NCBI RefSeq assembly: GCF_028882255.1 | Contig: NZ_JARBUY010000001.1 | Span: forward strand, 619,975-683,974 | From: Maribacter polysaccharolyticus | GTDB taxonomy: Bacteria; Bacteroidota; Bacteroidia; Flavobacteriales; Flavobacteriaceae | Length of the DNA: 64,000 nucleotides | Direction: 5' to 3' | Part shown: in pieces, positions 47,957 through 56,573 of the stretch | Numbering within the stretch: the first letter of the stretch is position 1 | Layout: the number at the start of each line of letters is the position of its first letter | Position numbers and translations under genes: made by a program | The notes under the pieces: model-generated | Told to the model about the DNA's origin: nothing | Seen by the model: only the letters and a program-made list of their open reading frames with translations | The model's database searches: none

Positions 47957-49279
47957 TTAAAAGTCTTCGTCCTCCATGAACTCCCTCATTTTTCGTTCCT
48001 CCCAGGATTTTCCCCATAACGGATTATACCCAAAGACCTCCATCCCATGGACGGCCACTCCAAAACCCCAGCCAATGGCAGGGAATATGACCCACGGAAA
48101 AGCCGTTGTATTATAGTTAAGTATAGCCAAAAAGGGTATTACGATACAATAGGCGAGCAGATTGCCGTAAAACCCCTTGAGTTGTTCTACATGTTCCTTG
48201 GCCTTTTTATAGCGTTTATCATCAATATACGTTTGTTGTGTTTCCATTACTGTTACTTGTTTAGTCAACATGGGCAGCAATACCTTGAATTCGCTGGACG
48301 ATTTGGTAATTTCCACCTTTCTGTCTGTTAATATTCCGTAGCGTTGTTGAATATTGTACAACCCAACCCCGCTACGCTTCTTCACCACCTGCTTTTCCTG
48401 CAGGTTATTTTCCACCACGAGCATACCCGCTTTCTCATACACTTTGATATGCAATGGTTTTAAGGAGGTCACCACATTATGCTTTACCGCATTCTCAAGT
48501 AAAAGCTGAAGGGACAACGGTATGATTTTAGCCTCTGGGTTATTGCTGTGATTCGGGATTTCGAAATGAATGCTATCTTCAAAGCGCATCTTCAACAATT
48601 TTACATAGGTCTTGGCAAATTGGTACTCCTCATCCACAGAAACCAAATCCTTGTTCTTCTGTTCCAATACATAGCGATACACCTTGGAAAGGGATGTCGT
48701 GAATTTCTGGGCCTGTTTAGGGTCTTCCTCGATCAAACTGGTCAGAACGTTCAAACTATTGAAGAGGAAATGCGGGTCTAATTGGTTTTTGAGGGCATCG
48801 AACTTGGCCGAGGCCGTACCAGCAATGATTTTTTGCTCTTTGACCTTGTTCTCCTGCAGGGCCCTATAAAAATAAAAAGCATGGAAAAACAGGGAGATTA
48901 TCAATGCTATGCCCAAGGCCACGATATAATAGACCGCCTTCTCACCTTCGAAAAATTCGCCCAATGTTTTGCCGTAAAATACCACGGACAAGAGCAAACG
49001 CAAAAGGCCAAAAGCCAAAACCGTTAGGAATATCGATCCCAAGGCCCCGAACCATAGCCTTTTTTGGGCCTGTGCTTCCCAACTGAATTTTTTCGAGATA
49101 TAAGTGCTGAAATAGGCGTTGACCAACGTTAAGGTAAATGCGAATAAAAAATTGATCGCTCCATATTCCAACTGCTCGTTCCAGTCAAAGGGAACATTCC
49201 ATTTGATTATTCGGGTAACCACAACAATTGCCACCGTTATCAGGATGCTGATCTTCAATAATTTTAAAAACTCCTTCAT
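47957..49279 (-). CDS. LytS-type sensor histidine kinase with C-terminal 2TM domain
   Basis: Membrane histidine kinase of 440 residues. Four hydrophobic segments in the first ~145 residues form the membrane sensor; a coupling helix leads to the His_kinase domain (LDPHFLFNSLNVLTSLIEED, with the phospho-acceptor His in DPHFLFN) and the ATPase domain (PLSLQLLLENAVKHNV and GVGLYNIQQRYGIL). From about residue 355 a complete 2TM domain is fused (YKKAKEHVEQLKGFYGNLLA to VFGYNPLWGKSWEERKMREF), homologous to the two separate 2TM proteins downstream. The kinase sits upstream of the 2TM-2TM-LytTR operon on the same strand. Confidence 0.92.
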   Translation of the reverse strand: MKEFLKLLKISILITVAIVVVTRIIKWNVPFDWNEQLEYGAINFLFAFTLTLVNAYFSTYISKKFSWEAQAQKRLWFGALGSIFLTVLAFGLLRLLLSVVFYGKTLGEFFEGEKAVYYIVALGIALIISLFFHAFYFYRALQENKVKEQKIIAGTASAKFDALKNQLDPHFLFNSLNVLTSLIEEDPKQAQKFTTSLSKVYRYVLEQKNKDLVSVDEEYQFAKTYVKLLKMRFEDSIHFEIPNHSNNPEAKIIPLSLQLLLENAVKHNVVTSLKPLHIKVYEKAGMLVVENNLQEKQVVKKRSGVGLYNIQQRYGILTDRKVEITKSSSEFKVLLPMLTKQVTVMETQQTYIDDKRYKKAKEHVEQLKGFYGNLLAYCIVIPFLAILNYNTTAFPWVIFPAIGWGFGVAVHGMEVFGYNPLWGKSWEERKMREFMEDEDF

Positions 49280-49392
49280 GTTATGATTTACGGTTCTTGA
49301 ATATTTTCTAAGCCTTGAATTTCCCCCAATTTGGGATAAAATATCGACCCAGGCTTAAAATTAACAAAAAGTTACATGGCACGTTCCATATA

Positions 49393-49496
49393 CTTGCGCA
49401 GGGGCCGGTTTCCTGACTTTGATAACGGTCTTCCCAATACGCCCCTCGGTCAGGGCAGACCATTCCGTTCCTTCGGCAATCCCGCCCCTGCACAGG
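49393..49496 (-). ncRNA. GC-rich structured RNA-like element, possible degenerate cobalamin-riboswitch-like leader
   Basis: The arms GCAGGGGC (49398-49405) and GCCCCTGC (49484-49491) pair perfectly over 8 bases and extend outwards by several more pairs with one mismatch. Inside are further short complementarities (GGTC/GACC and GCCCT/AGGGGC). Read on the minus strand, the 3' part contains GGGAAGACC followed by AGTCAGGAAACCGGCC, close to the 3' conserved core of cobalamin riboswitches (GGGAAG...AGYCAGRAGACC-GCC). The 5' core (CACTG box, and the CCGGTG/CTGCCCCCGCAAC block) is not recognisable and the total is too short for a full aptamer. It would lie in the lytS leader. The strand and class are uncertain. 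Confidence 0.35.
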
Positions 49497-49871
49497 CCGG
49501 TATATCGACTTACAAAAAGACAAAGGAGGATGTTTGTTCATGATGAATGGTATTTTGGATAATTCTTTCCCAAAAATGACAACACTTTGGACCTAAATCC
49601 AAAATGAGTTACCCAACTGTTCAATTATCTGGATAGACTGTCACAAAATAGCCGAAACGTCCTTAAAATCATTCAAGATTACGGGCAAACAGGCACCAAA
49701 CCTACCTCCTATTCCAAAAAAGCCGTTTTGAATTTTATTCAATCACGTTTCGAAATCGGGTAGAATCAAGAAAAAATACATTAGACGGTTTACCCATCCA
49801 TCCTATACTACCTGAACAGAACCTGCCGTAAAGCCCCATGTTTTATGGTTATTTAGGCTCATTTTAAGGAA

Positions 49872-49905
49872 TTGGAACATTATCCCAACTATTCGACTAT
49901 CTTTG
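49872..49905 (+). promoter_or_regulatory. Promoter of the DEAD-box helicase gene
   Basis: TTG at 49872-49874 and TATCTTTG at 49898-49905, 23 bases apart, form a full Bacteroidota promoter. Transcription would start near 49912, 14 bases before the ATG at 49926. This shows that the in-frame TTG at 49872 is a promoter element and not a start codon. Confidence 0.7.
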
Positions 49906-49925
49906 CCCCTTATTCTTCACGATAC

Positions 49926-51209
49926 ATGACATTCAAAGATTTAGGAATTATTGAACCCATCCTTAAGGCCCTTGAGCTAGAAGGTTATACGAAACCCACT
50001 CCCATTCAGCAACAGTCAATCCCCATTTTATTGGGCGGCAAGGACCTTTTGGGTGTAGCCCAGACCGGTACTGGAAAAACGGCTGCTTTTGCAGTGCCGA
50101 TCATTCAACAGATAGCGCTTGACCACCCACCATCTGGGCGAAATCGAAAAATTAAGGCCTTGGTCGTCACCCCTACCCGTGAACTGGCGATACAAATTGG
50201 GGATAGTTTTACGGCCTATGGCAAATTCACCGATATCAAGAACACGGTTATTTTCGGTGGAGTCAAACAAGGTAAACAGGTACAGGCTTTAAAAAACGGA
50301 ATTGACGTATTGATTGCGACCCCCGGGCGATTACTAGACCTTATGAACCAGGGTTTCATATCGCTAAGGGACATTGAATATGTGGTTTTGGATGAAGCCG
50401 ACCATATGCTCGATATGGGCTTTATACATGACATCAAAAAGGTCATCTCCAAACTTCCCCCTAAAAGACAGTCCCTGTTTTTTTCCGCAACGATGCCCAA
50501 GGATATTGTTGAACTTTCCCGTAAGATACTTGGTGATTTTGAAAGAGTCACCGTAAAACCGGAACAAGCTACGGCCGAGAAAGTAAAACAAGAGGTGTAT
50601 TTCGTAAGCAAAGGCAACAAGGTAAATCTGTTGGTCCATTTGTTACAGGAGCAGCCGGAAAGTTCGGTCTTGGTTTTTTCACGTACTAAGCATGGGGCCA
50701 ATAAAATAGTGAAAAAGTTGGCACAAGCCGCTATCCCTTCAGCGGCCATACATGGGAACAAATCCCAAACAGCAAGGCAAAATGCCTTAAATGATTTTAA
50801 GGATGGAAAATTAGAGGTTTTGATAGCCACGGACATTGCCGCAAGGGGTATCGATGTTGACGGCCTTTCCTTGGTCATCAACTACGATTTGCCGAACGTG
50901 CCCGAAACCTATGTGCACCGTATCGGAAGAACCGGACGGGCGAATGCCAGTGGTATAGCGGTTTCCTTTTGCGATAAGGATGAACGCCCCTATTTAAGGG
51001 ATATCGAGAAATTGATCAAACAGGATGTGCCACGCATTGGCGACCATCCCTTTATGGACGAAAATCAGGAAGCACCTTCAGAAACCCAACAAAAACAAGG
51101 TGGTCCAAACAACCAAAACAGGTCAAAACCCCAATCCCAAAAAAGCGGGAATCCTAGGAGGGGTAATAAAAACCAACGTAGAAAGAATACCCGAAACAAC
51201 CCTCGGTAA
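49926..51209 (+). CDS. DEAD-box ATP-dependent RNA helicase (RhlE-like)
   Basis: RNA helicase of 427 residues. Motifs in order: Q motif (PTPIQQQSIP), Walker A AQTGTGKTAAF, PTRELAIQ, TPGRLLDL, VLDEADHMLDMGF, SATMP, VLVFSRTKHGANK, LIATDIAARGIDV and HRIGRTGRANASG. The C-terminal tail (about 370-427) is rich in Gln, Asn, Lys and Arg (NRSKPQSQKSGNPRRGN), typical of RhlE-like proteins that contact RNA or ribosome precursors; cold-shock and ribosome assembly roles are usual. Start chosen at ATG 49926 from the promoter position. Monocistronic. Confidence 0.93.
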   Translation: MTFKDLGIIEPILKALELEGYTKPTPIQQQSIPILLGGKDLLGVAQTGTGKTAAFAVPIIQQIALDHPPSGRNRKIKALVVTPTRELAIQIGDSFTAYGKFTDIKNTVIFGGVKQGKQVQALKNGIDVLIATPGRLLDLMNQGFISLRDIEYVVLDEADHMLDMGFIHDIKKVISKLPPKRQSLFFSATMPKDIVELSRKILGDFERVTVKPEQATAEKVKQEVYFVSKGNKVNLLVHLLQEQPESSVLVFSRTKHGANKIVKKLAQAAIPSAAIHGNKSQTARQNALNDFKDGKLEVLIATDIAARGIDVDGLSLVINYDLPNVPETYVHRIGRTGRANASGIAVSFCDKDERPYLRDIEKLIKQDVPRIGDHPFMDENQEAPSETQQKQGGPNNQNRSKPQSQKSGNPRRGNKNQRRKNTRNNPR

Positions 51210-51250
51210 TCCGCATGAATATGATGTACATACTATTTAGTTGATGGGCA

Positions 51251-51305
51251 GAATTCATTTGGGCTATGGACATGGACAACAAACCCATAGCCCAAATTCG
51301 AATTC
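51251..51305. repeat. Long inverted repeat between convergent genes
   Basis: ATTTGGGCTATGG (51257-51269) pairs perfectly with CCATAGCCCAAAT (51285-51297); GAATTC outside it (51251-51256) pairs with GAATTC at 51300-51305 after a two-base bulge. No T-run follows, so it is not a standard terminator, though it sits where one is expected between the helicase and LytTR genes. Confidence 0.7.
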
Positions 51306-51441
51306 CGTTTCATGGCTCCCCCAAACCATTATGGGTTAAAAGTAAGGGTTGTTCCGTATCAAAACTTTGAAAACAGGACGAAACCACGTTATAAGTGTCC
51401 TAAACGATACTTTAAATTACCCAAAGAAATGGATAACACCT

Positions 51442-52182
51442 TCAAATCTTCTGTATACGGTTCAGCAACGGCTCTCTATGCGATTTCCCCATAGGAATTA
51501 CCTTGCGGTTGATCTCTAAATGTCCTTCGGCCACCACATCGAGTTTCGCAATATTGACCATATAGGAACGATGGACCCTTAAAAATAAACTTGCAGGCAG
51601 CTTTTCTTCCATGGTTTTCAAAGTGGTGGTCAACAAATAGTGCTGGGACCCTGTGATGATCTTACAATAATTCCTATCGGCTTCAATGTAATGGATATCT
51701 GCCAATAGCAACTTGATCATTTTACCCATATGGCGTATAAAGATGCGATCATCCAAAACTTTCAACGTGGGATTATCCGCAGTTTGACCGCCCGATTTCA
51801 ATTTGATCTGTTGAACGGCCAATTCAAATGTACGTTGTAACTGTATAATATTCAGTGGTTTGGATATAAATGCAAAAGGGTGCGTTTCCTTGGCCCTATT
51901 GAACGTGGCCTCATCGGTATTGGCAGTTAGGTAAATTATGGGGATATGCATAATGGTATGTATCTGTTTGGCCGTTTCGATACCATCGAGCTTCCCTTTT
52001 AAATTAATGTCCATAAGGATTATATCCGGACGATTTTCCCGAGCATGAACAAGGGCCTCCTCTCCCCTTGTCTCAATTCCCGTAACCTCATAATCAAGAT
52101 TGGTCAATTGTAAACTTATGTTGGCCGCAATGATCATATCATCCTCAACGACCAAAACCTTTGTTTTATCTACCATGTTCAT
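51442..52182 (-). CDS. LytTR-type response regulator paired with TPR kinase
   Basis: Response regulator of 246 residues: receiver (VLVVEDDMIIAANISLQL; phospho-acceptor Asp58 in IILMDINLKGKLDGIE; IPIIYLTANTDEATFNRA; late Lys in FISKPLNI) and LytTR DNA-binding domain (about 145-246; HYIEADRNYCKIITGSQHYL, FLRVHRSYMVNIAKLDVV). Its start codon overlaps the stop of the upstream kinase gene in an ATGA, the usual sign of translational coupling, which also fixes the start. Target genes are unknown; the divergent operon beginning at 54353 is the nearest candidate. Confidence 0.93.
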   Translation of the reverse strand: MNMVDKTKVLVVEDDMIIAANISLQLTNLDYEVTGIETRGEEALVHARENRPDIILMDINLKGKLDGIETAKQIHTIMHIPIIYLTANTDEATFNRAKETHPFAFISKPLNIIQLQRTFELAVQQIKLKSGGQTADNPTLKVLDDRIFIRHMGKMIKLLLADIHYIEADRNYCKIITGSQHYLLTTTLKTMEEKLPASLFLRVHRSYMVNIAKLDVVAEGHLEINRKVIPMGKSHREPLLNRIQKI

Positions 52183-54158
52183 GCCGCTTTGTTATATTCA
52201 AACTCAAAAGAAACCATTGTCCCTTTTTCAACCTTCAATTGCATTTTACCGTCTAACTGCCTCGTCAGGAGTTTGACCAATTTGGTCCCAAACCCTGTTC
52301 CCTCAATCGCACCCCTTTTACAAAACCCTATACCGTTGTCCCCAACCATTAAGGACAATACGGGGCCTGATTTTTTCAATCTGATGGTAATCGTTCCCTT
52401 TGCCCCATTGGGGAACGCATATTTCATCGAATTGGTCAATAGTTCATTGACGATAAGACCGATAGGTATGGCGGTATCCAAATCAAGCTCGATTTCCTCC
52501 ATGTCCAAAAATATCCCGATCCTCTTTTGGGAATCGAATACATTGATGATATAATTCGATAAATTCGAGAAATAGGATTTCATTTCAATGCATGACAAAC
52601 TTTTTTCCTGATACAATTTTTGATGTACCATACTCATACTTTGGATTCTATGTCGGCAATTTTGCATGGCCTCCACAATTTTTTCATCATTGATTTCCGC
52701 CGACTGCAGGGCCAATAGGCTTGAAACGATTTCGAGATTGTTCTTTACCCTATGATGTATCTCCTTCAATAAAAATTCTTTCTCCTCATTTTGCTTTTGG
52801 AGCATGCTGTTCTTTTTATTGTTGTTCTTTAAAGACTTATATAACAGTATTAAATAAAGTACCAATAAAATGACAATGGTGATGATCAAGCTCTGCAGTA
52901 TCTGTTGTTTCGTGATACGGGTTTGCTGTAATTGAATGGTGTTCTCTTTTTGGGCCACGTCGTATTCCGTCCTTAGCTGTGATATTCGATGGTCGGCCTC
53001 AGCCGTAAATATCTTGTCCTTTAGATTATCATATACCGCAAAGGCCTGATAGGCCTCTTGGTAATTAAAGTTGCCTGCATAAGCCTTACCTAAAGCTTCG
53101 TAGGCCTGACTCAAATAATATTCGTCGCCAAAATCATCGGAAGCAATGGCTATACATTTTTTCAGACTTTCTATGGCGGAAGTATATTTTCCTTGAATAT
53201 TCTGCAATTTCCCTATAGACAACCACGATCGCATCAACATAAAGTCATTATCCAATAATTCGGCATATTTCACGGCATTTTCACCCGCTTCAACAGCCTT
53301 TTCGAAATTATTCAAGTAAGTGTAAAGATCCACCTTGGAAATATATACGTCGCTAAGGTTATTGTAAAACCCATACCGCTCCCCTATGGCTATGGCGCGG
53401 TTAAAATAATTCAGGGCCAGCTTATAGGCTTTCAAACTCATATAATTGTTTCCCACAAGGTAAAGGGTAAAGTCGTAATCCAAGTCATTGATCCCCCTTT
53501 CCTCAAATAGGGCAACGGATTTAAGACTGTATTCCAAACCCGATTTAAATTTGGACTGCTTCCAAAATAAATTACTTAAATCGCTATAGGCCATAGCTAT
53601 GGCCTTTTTGTCGTTAAGTTCTTCCCCGATTTCCAAAGCTATCAAGGCAAAATCGGCAGCCCGGTCCAATTCCCCCTTTCTTTCGTATACATATCCCATT
53701 TGCGTATATAACATGGGCAGGTCGCTCTTAATTACGTTTTCCTTGGCTTGCGATAAGACGGTCAACGCACTGTCCAATTCCTCCATTCTCAACAAAACGG
53801 CTCCTTGGGTAATTCGAAATCTTCCTTCCCACAAGCTGTTCTGCGCTTCAGAGGTCAGTCGCAATCCCTCTAGGGTAAATTGCATGGAGCGCTTTAAATT
53901 TCGCGTATGCCAATAATAGGCCAGGTCATTGAGCATGGAAAACTTAAGGGTGTCGGGTTGGGCCAAGGGATATGACCCTTCCAACACATCCAAATAAGAA
54001 GCCCCAAAATTATCCGTTGCCACAAATACCTTTGTATACGGATCTTCACGTTCAAAATCGATAATTTGGGATATACCGAAATACCCCATAAATAGAAAAA
54101 TGGTAAGGGGCAAAACAGTAAGGGGTAAGTCTGTTCTCATTTCTCTATAATTTTTCAT
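52179..54158 (-). CDS. TPR-containing sensor histidine kinase (HisKA_2 type)
   Basis: Sensor kinase of 659 residues. A first hydrophobic segment (LPLTVLPLTIFLFMGYFGIS) exports the sensor part, which consists of TPR repeats over about residues 70-400 (e.g. LYTQMGYVYERKGELDRAAD, ALNYFNRAIAIGERYG, YYLSQAYEALGKAYAG). A second membrane helix (LQSLIITIVILLVLYLILLY, near 420) leads to a HisKA_2 dimerisation box with HHRVKNN at about 468 and a C-terminal ATPase domain (IPIGLIVNELLTNSMKYAF, VGDNGIGF, GTGFGTKLVKLLTRQL). TPR sensors of this kind are common in Bacteroidota. Coupled to the LytTR regulator. Confidence 0.92.
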   Translation of the reverse strand: MKNYREMRTDLPLTVLPLTIFLFMGYFGISQIIDFEREDPYTKVFVATDNFGASYLDVLEGSYPLAQPDTLKFSMLNDLAYYWHTRNLKRSMQFTLEGLRLTSEAQNSLWEGRFRITQGAVLLRMEELDSALTVLSQAKENVIKSDLPMLYTQMGYVYERKGELDRAADFALIALEIGEELNDKKAIAMAYSDLSNLFWKQSKFKSGLEYSLKSVALFEERGINDLDYDFTLYLVGNNYMSLKAYKLALNYFNRAIAIGERYGFYNNLSDVYISKVDLYTYLNNFEKAVEAGENAVKYAELLDNDFMLMRSWLSIGKLQNIQGKYTSAIESLKKCIAIASDDFGDEYYLSQAYEALGKAYAGNFNYQEAYQAFAVYDNLKDKIFTAEADHRISQLRTEYDVAQKENTIQLQQTRITKQQILQSLIITIVILLVLYLILLYKSLKNNNKKNSMLQKQNEEKEFLLKEIHHRVKNNLEIVSSLLALQSAEINDEKIVEAMQNCRHRIQSMSMVHQKLYQEKSLSCIEMKSYFSNLSNYIINVFDSQKRIGIFLDMEEIELDLDTAIPIGLIVNELLTNSMKYAFPNGAKGTITIRLKKSGPVLSLMVGDNGIGFCKRGAIEGTGFGTKLVKLLTRQLDGKMQLKVEKGTMVSFEFEYNKAA

Positions 54159-54352
54159 CGGGGGAAATGAGTATTTCTAAATATACAAAATTTTGGATAG
54201 GAATTGTTCGATAACAAAAAATGGACCTTCGGACAATAATTGCTTCCATTCATCCCCAATGATTTTTTAAGTAAGATCATTATCACTTCTTTTAGTACTC
54301 ACAATGCAACATTTGTGGTGCCAATTGGCCAACCCCACTAAAATCGAGGATC

Positions 54353-54871
54353 ATGGGAAGAAAGGGAATAGTTTGGATCATTATCGTTTTCTTATCCCTC
54401 AACTGTAAAAAGAATTTGAAAAGTGACGGGTCAAATGATCTTGAACAAACCCTTGCAAAGAATTTCAATACTTATATCACCCACGCATGGAACCAAAAAA
54501 ACATGGATAGCCTAAGAACAATATCGGTTCAAAACTGCAGTCGCCAGCTCAATGGGATAAAGATCGCGGAAAATCTTAATGAACTGGAGGCCAATTTGAA
54601 TATCTATTTTATCGGTTTTCCCGATTTGAAAATCTCCATAGACCATAGCGCGATCAAAAACAACCAATTGTTTGCCCTGTGGACATTTGAAGGGACCAAT
54701 ACAGGCACCTTTGCGGAATCCGACGCTACTGGCAAACACATCACCGTTAGCGGGTATACCGAAATAACCTTCGACCAAATGGGCAAAATTGCCATCGAAA
54801 GAACCTTTTACAATGAACTGGCCTTATTACAACAGTTGGGCTATGCGTTGGTACCTCCCGTCGTTGAGTAA
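54353..54871 (+). CDS. SnoaL-like (NTF2-fold) lipoprotein
   Basis: Exported protein of 172 residues with a short signal ending in VFLSLNC. The SnoaL/ester-cyclase-like domain spans about 40-165: NAWN-type start (YITHAWNQKNMDSLRTIS), the FIGFPDLKISIDHSAIKNNQ strand pair, WTFEGTNTGTFAES and ALLQQLGYAL at the end. SnoaL-family proteins include polyketide cyclases, but many members are non-enzymatic or uncharacterised. The closing half is homologous to the second domain of the lipoprotein at 56574. First gene of a co-directional run, divergent from the sensor kinase. Confidence 0.8.
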   Translation: MGRKGIVWIIIVFLSLNCKKNLKSDGSNDLEQTLAKNFNTYITHAWNQKNMDSLRTISVQNCSRQLNGIKIAENLNELEANLNIYFIGFPDLKISIDHSAIKNNQLFALWTFEGTNTGTFAESDATGKHITVSGYTEITFDQMGKIAIERTFYNELALLQQLGYALVPPVVE

Positions 54872-54948
54872 ACCAACCCTTAGCTAAACCTGAAAGATAA
54901 TTTAAATACATCAGTAACACCAAAAGTATTAATCTAAATAGGCATAAA

Positions 54949-55713
54949 ATGAAAACACAAACTTCAATATTTCCAAATTTATTGGTCATGTTCTTATTCA
55001 TGGGCTTCCTTAACGCCCAAAACGAAAGTTCCCAAGCATTTTGGGTGCATGAGGACGTTGTAAAACCTTCCATGATAGGCCAATACGAAGCTACCTGTAA
55101 AGAGCTTACCGACAATATGAAAAAATACAATATCCAAGATTTCAATGTTATCGTAAGCAATACGATCGACAATAGGTACCAATGGTTAAGTCCTATAGAC
55201 AATATGGCGGATATCGATAAACCGATATTCAAAACATTGGCCGAAAAGATGGGAGAGGATACAATGGGCGCTCTTTTCGATAGGATGGATAAATGCTATG
55301 ATATTGAACAAAATTTTGTCTTACATCTCGACAAGGAGCTCTCCTATATGCCCGGGGGCATCACCCAAACAATTGAAGGACAAAATTATAGGAAACTACA
55401 TTACTTTCATTACACCCCCGGGAATAGGGCGGCGGTAAAAAAGAAAGTCCAAGCCATCAAGAACCTTTTTGAAAGTAAAGGTTCAAAGCTACACTACCGG
55501 GTCTACCGCAGTGGTTTTGGGACTAGGGGCGAATTTTATCTGGTGGCCATTGCCGCTGAAAGTGCCGGGGATTATGCGCACAAGATCACGGAGAATAATA
55601 AAATGATGGGGGAAGAATGGGTTAGTACCTATAACGACTTTATATCGAGTTTGGAGAAGTATGAAGCCATTGAAGCTCGAATGCGACCCGATATGGGTTA
55701 TTCCCCACAGTAA
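54949..55713 (+). CDS. Exported protein of unknown function, paralogue A (dimeric-barrel-like)
   Basis: A 254-residue protein with signal peptide (ends near FLNAQNES). Two halves each start with an aromatic/His strand (FWVHEDVVKPSMIGQYEATC and LHYFHYTPGNRAAVKKKVQA) and end in a strand with a helix (for example FYLVAIAAESAGDYAHKI), which suggests two ferredoxin-like (ABM/NIPSNAP-type) repeats. Conserved with the next gene: HEDxVKPSMI, YMPxGI, EGQNYRK, KGSK, GFGTxG. No catalytic residues can be named. Function unknown. Confidence 0.8.
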   Translation: MKTQTSIFPNLLVMFLFMGFLNAQNESSQAFWVHEDVVKPSMIGQYEATCKELTDNMKKYNIQDFNVIVSNTIDNRYQWLSPIDNMADIDKPIFKTLAEKMGEDTMGALFDRMDKCYDIEQNFVLHLDKELSYMPGGITQTIEGQNYRKLHYFHYTPGNRAAVKKKVQAIKNLFESKGSKLHYRVYRSGFGTRGEFYLVAIAAESAGDYAHKITENNKMMGEEWVSTYNDFISSLEKYEAIEARMRPDMGYSPQ

Positions 55714-55753
55714 TACCATGCCATCATACAATAACCTCAATACATAGAAAATC

Positions 55754-56518
55754 ATGAGAACACTTAAATTAACGATTTTGAGCATTGCGATGCTCACATT
55801 GATTCCGTATACAAGCTTTGCCCAAGAAAATGAAAACCAGCTCTTTTATGTTCATGAAGACCGAGTGAAACCTTCGATGATCGAAAAATATGAGCAAATT
55901 TCCAAAGAATTCAAGGAAGCATGTATTGAACATAACCTTCAAGGGCTTAGTTGGCAGGTAGCCGCTACAGCAACAGGACGGTATATGATTATTTCCCCTA
56001 TGGAGAATATGGCCGAACTTGACAAGAACGTCATGGCGCCTTTAGCTGAAAAAATGGGAGATGAGGCATTTAATAAAATGTTTATGCGCTTTAATGAATG
56101 TTACGATAAACATGGGGACTATACGGTGTACCTCAACAAGGAACTAACCTATATGCCAGAGGGCATTAGCACTATTACCGAAGGTCAAAACTATAGAAAA
56201 TGGCATTTTTTACATGTAACACCTGAAAATATCCAAAACCTTAAGACAAAACTCAAAGAGCTAAAAGCCTTATTTGAACGGAAAGGATCCAAGGAATACT
56301 ACCGTATCTACCACAATGGATTTGGAACTATGGGCGATTACTATATTGCCGTTTTATCGGCCATTGACGAAGAGGACTATGCTAAAAAATCAAAAGCGAA
56401 CCAAGTCTTGTTAGGGGAAGAAGGGAAAAAGCTTTTTGACGAAGTCTTCCAGTATGTCTATAAATATGAAGTTGAATCGGGGGGCATGCACCCAGATTTA
56501 AGCTATACCCCCAATTGA
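55754..56518 (+). CDS. Exported protein of unknown function, paralogue B (dimeric-barrel-like)
   Basis: Also exactly 254 residues and clearly a tandem duplicate of the preceding gene, with which it shares HEDRVKPSMI, YMPEGI, EGQNYRKWHF, FERKGSKEYYRIYHNGFGTM and the final DLSYTP. Signal peptide MRTLKLTILSIAMLTLIPYTSFAQ. The start 40 bases after the first gene's stop implies one transcript. The copies differ throughout, so this is an old duplication. Function unknown. Confidence 0.8.
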   Translation: MRTLKLTILSIAMLTLIPYTSFAQENENQLFYVHEDRVKPSMIEKYEQISKEFKEACIEHNLQGLSWQVAATATGRYMIISPMENMAELDKNVMAPLAEKMGDEAFNKMFMRFNECYDKHGDYTVYLNKELTYMPEGISTITEGQNYRKWHFLHVTPENIQNLKTKLKELKALFERKGSKEYYRIYHNGFGTMGDYYIAVLSAIDEEDYAKKSKANQVLLGEEGKKLFDEVFQYVYKYEVESGGMHPDLSYTPN

Positions 56519-56573
56519 TATCTGCCTTACAAAATTTTAAAGGAATTCTAATATCTTTTAAATCAATGCAATC

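Larger units (their letters stand above)
49280..49925. other. Long intergenic region between lytS and the DEAD-box gene
   Basis: 646 bases without a credible gene. It contains the structured element at about 49390-49500, and a helicase promoter at its right end. The minus-strand frame at 49308-49541 crosses the structured element and has no recognisable protein features. The middle (49500-49860) is AT-rich and shows nothing I can name. Confidence 0.6.

Noticed and set aside
49308-49541. Minus-strand frame of 77 codons upstream of lytS
   Set aside because: It runs through the GC-rich hairpin element; the translation has many Cys/Arg/Pro and no recognisable domain. RNA structure explains the base composition better.
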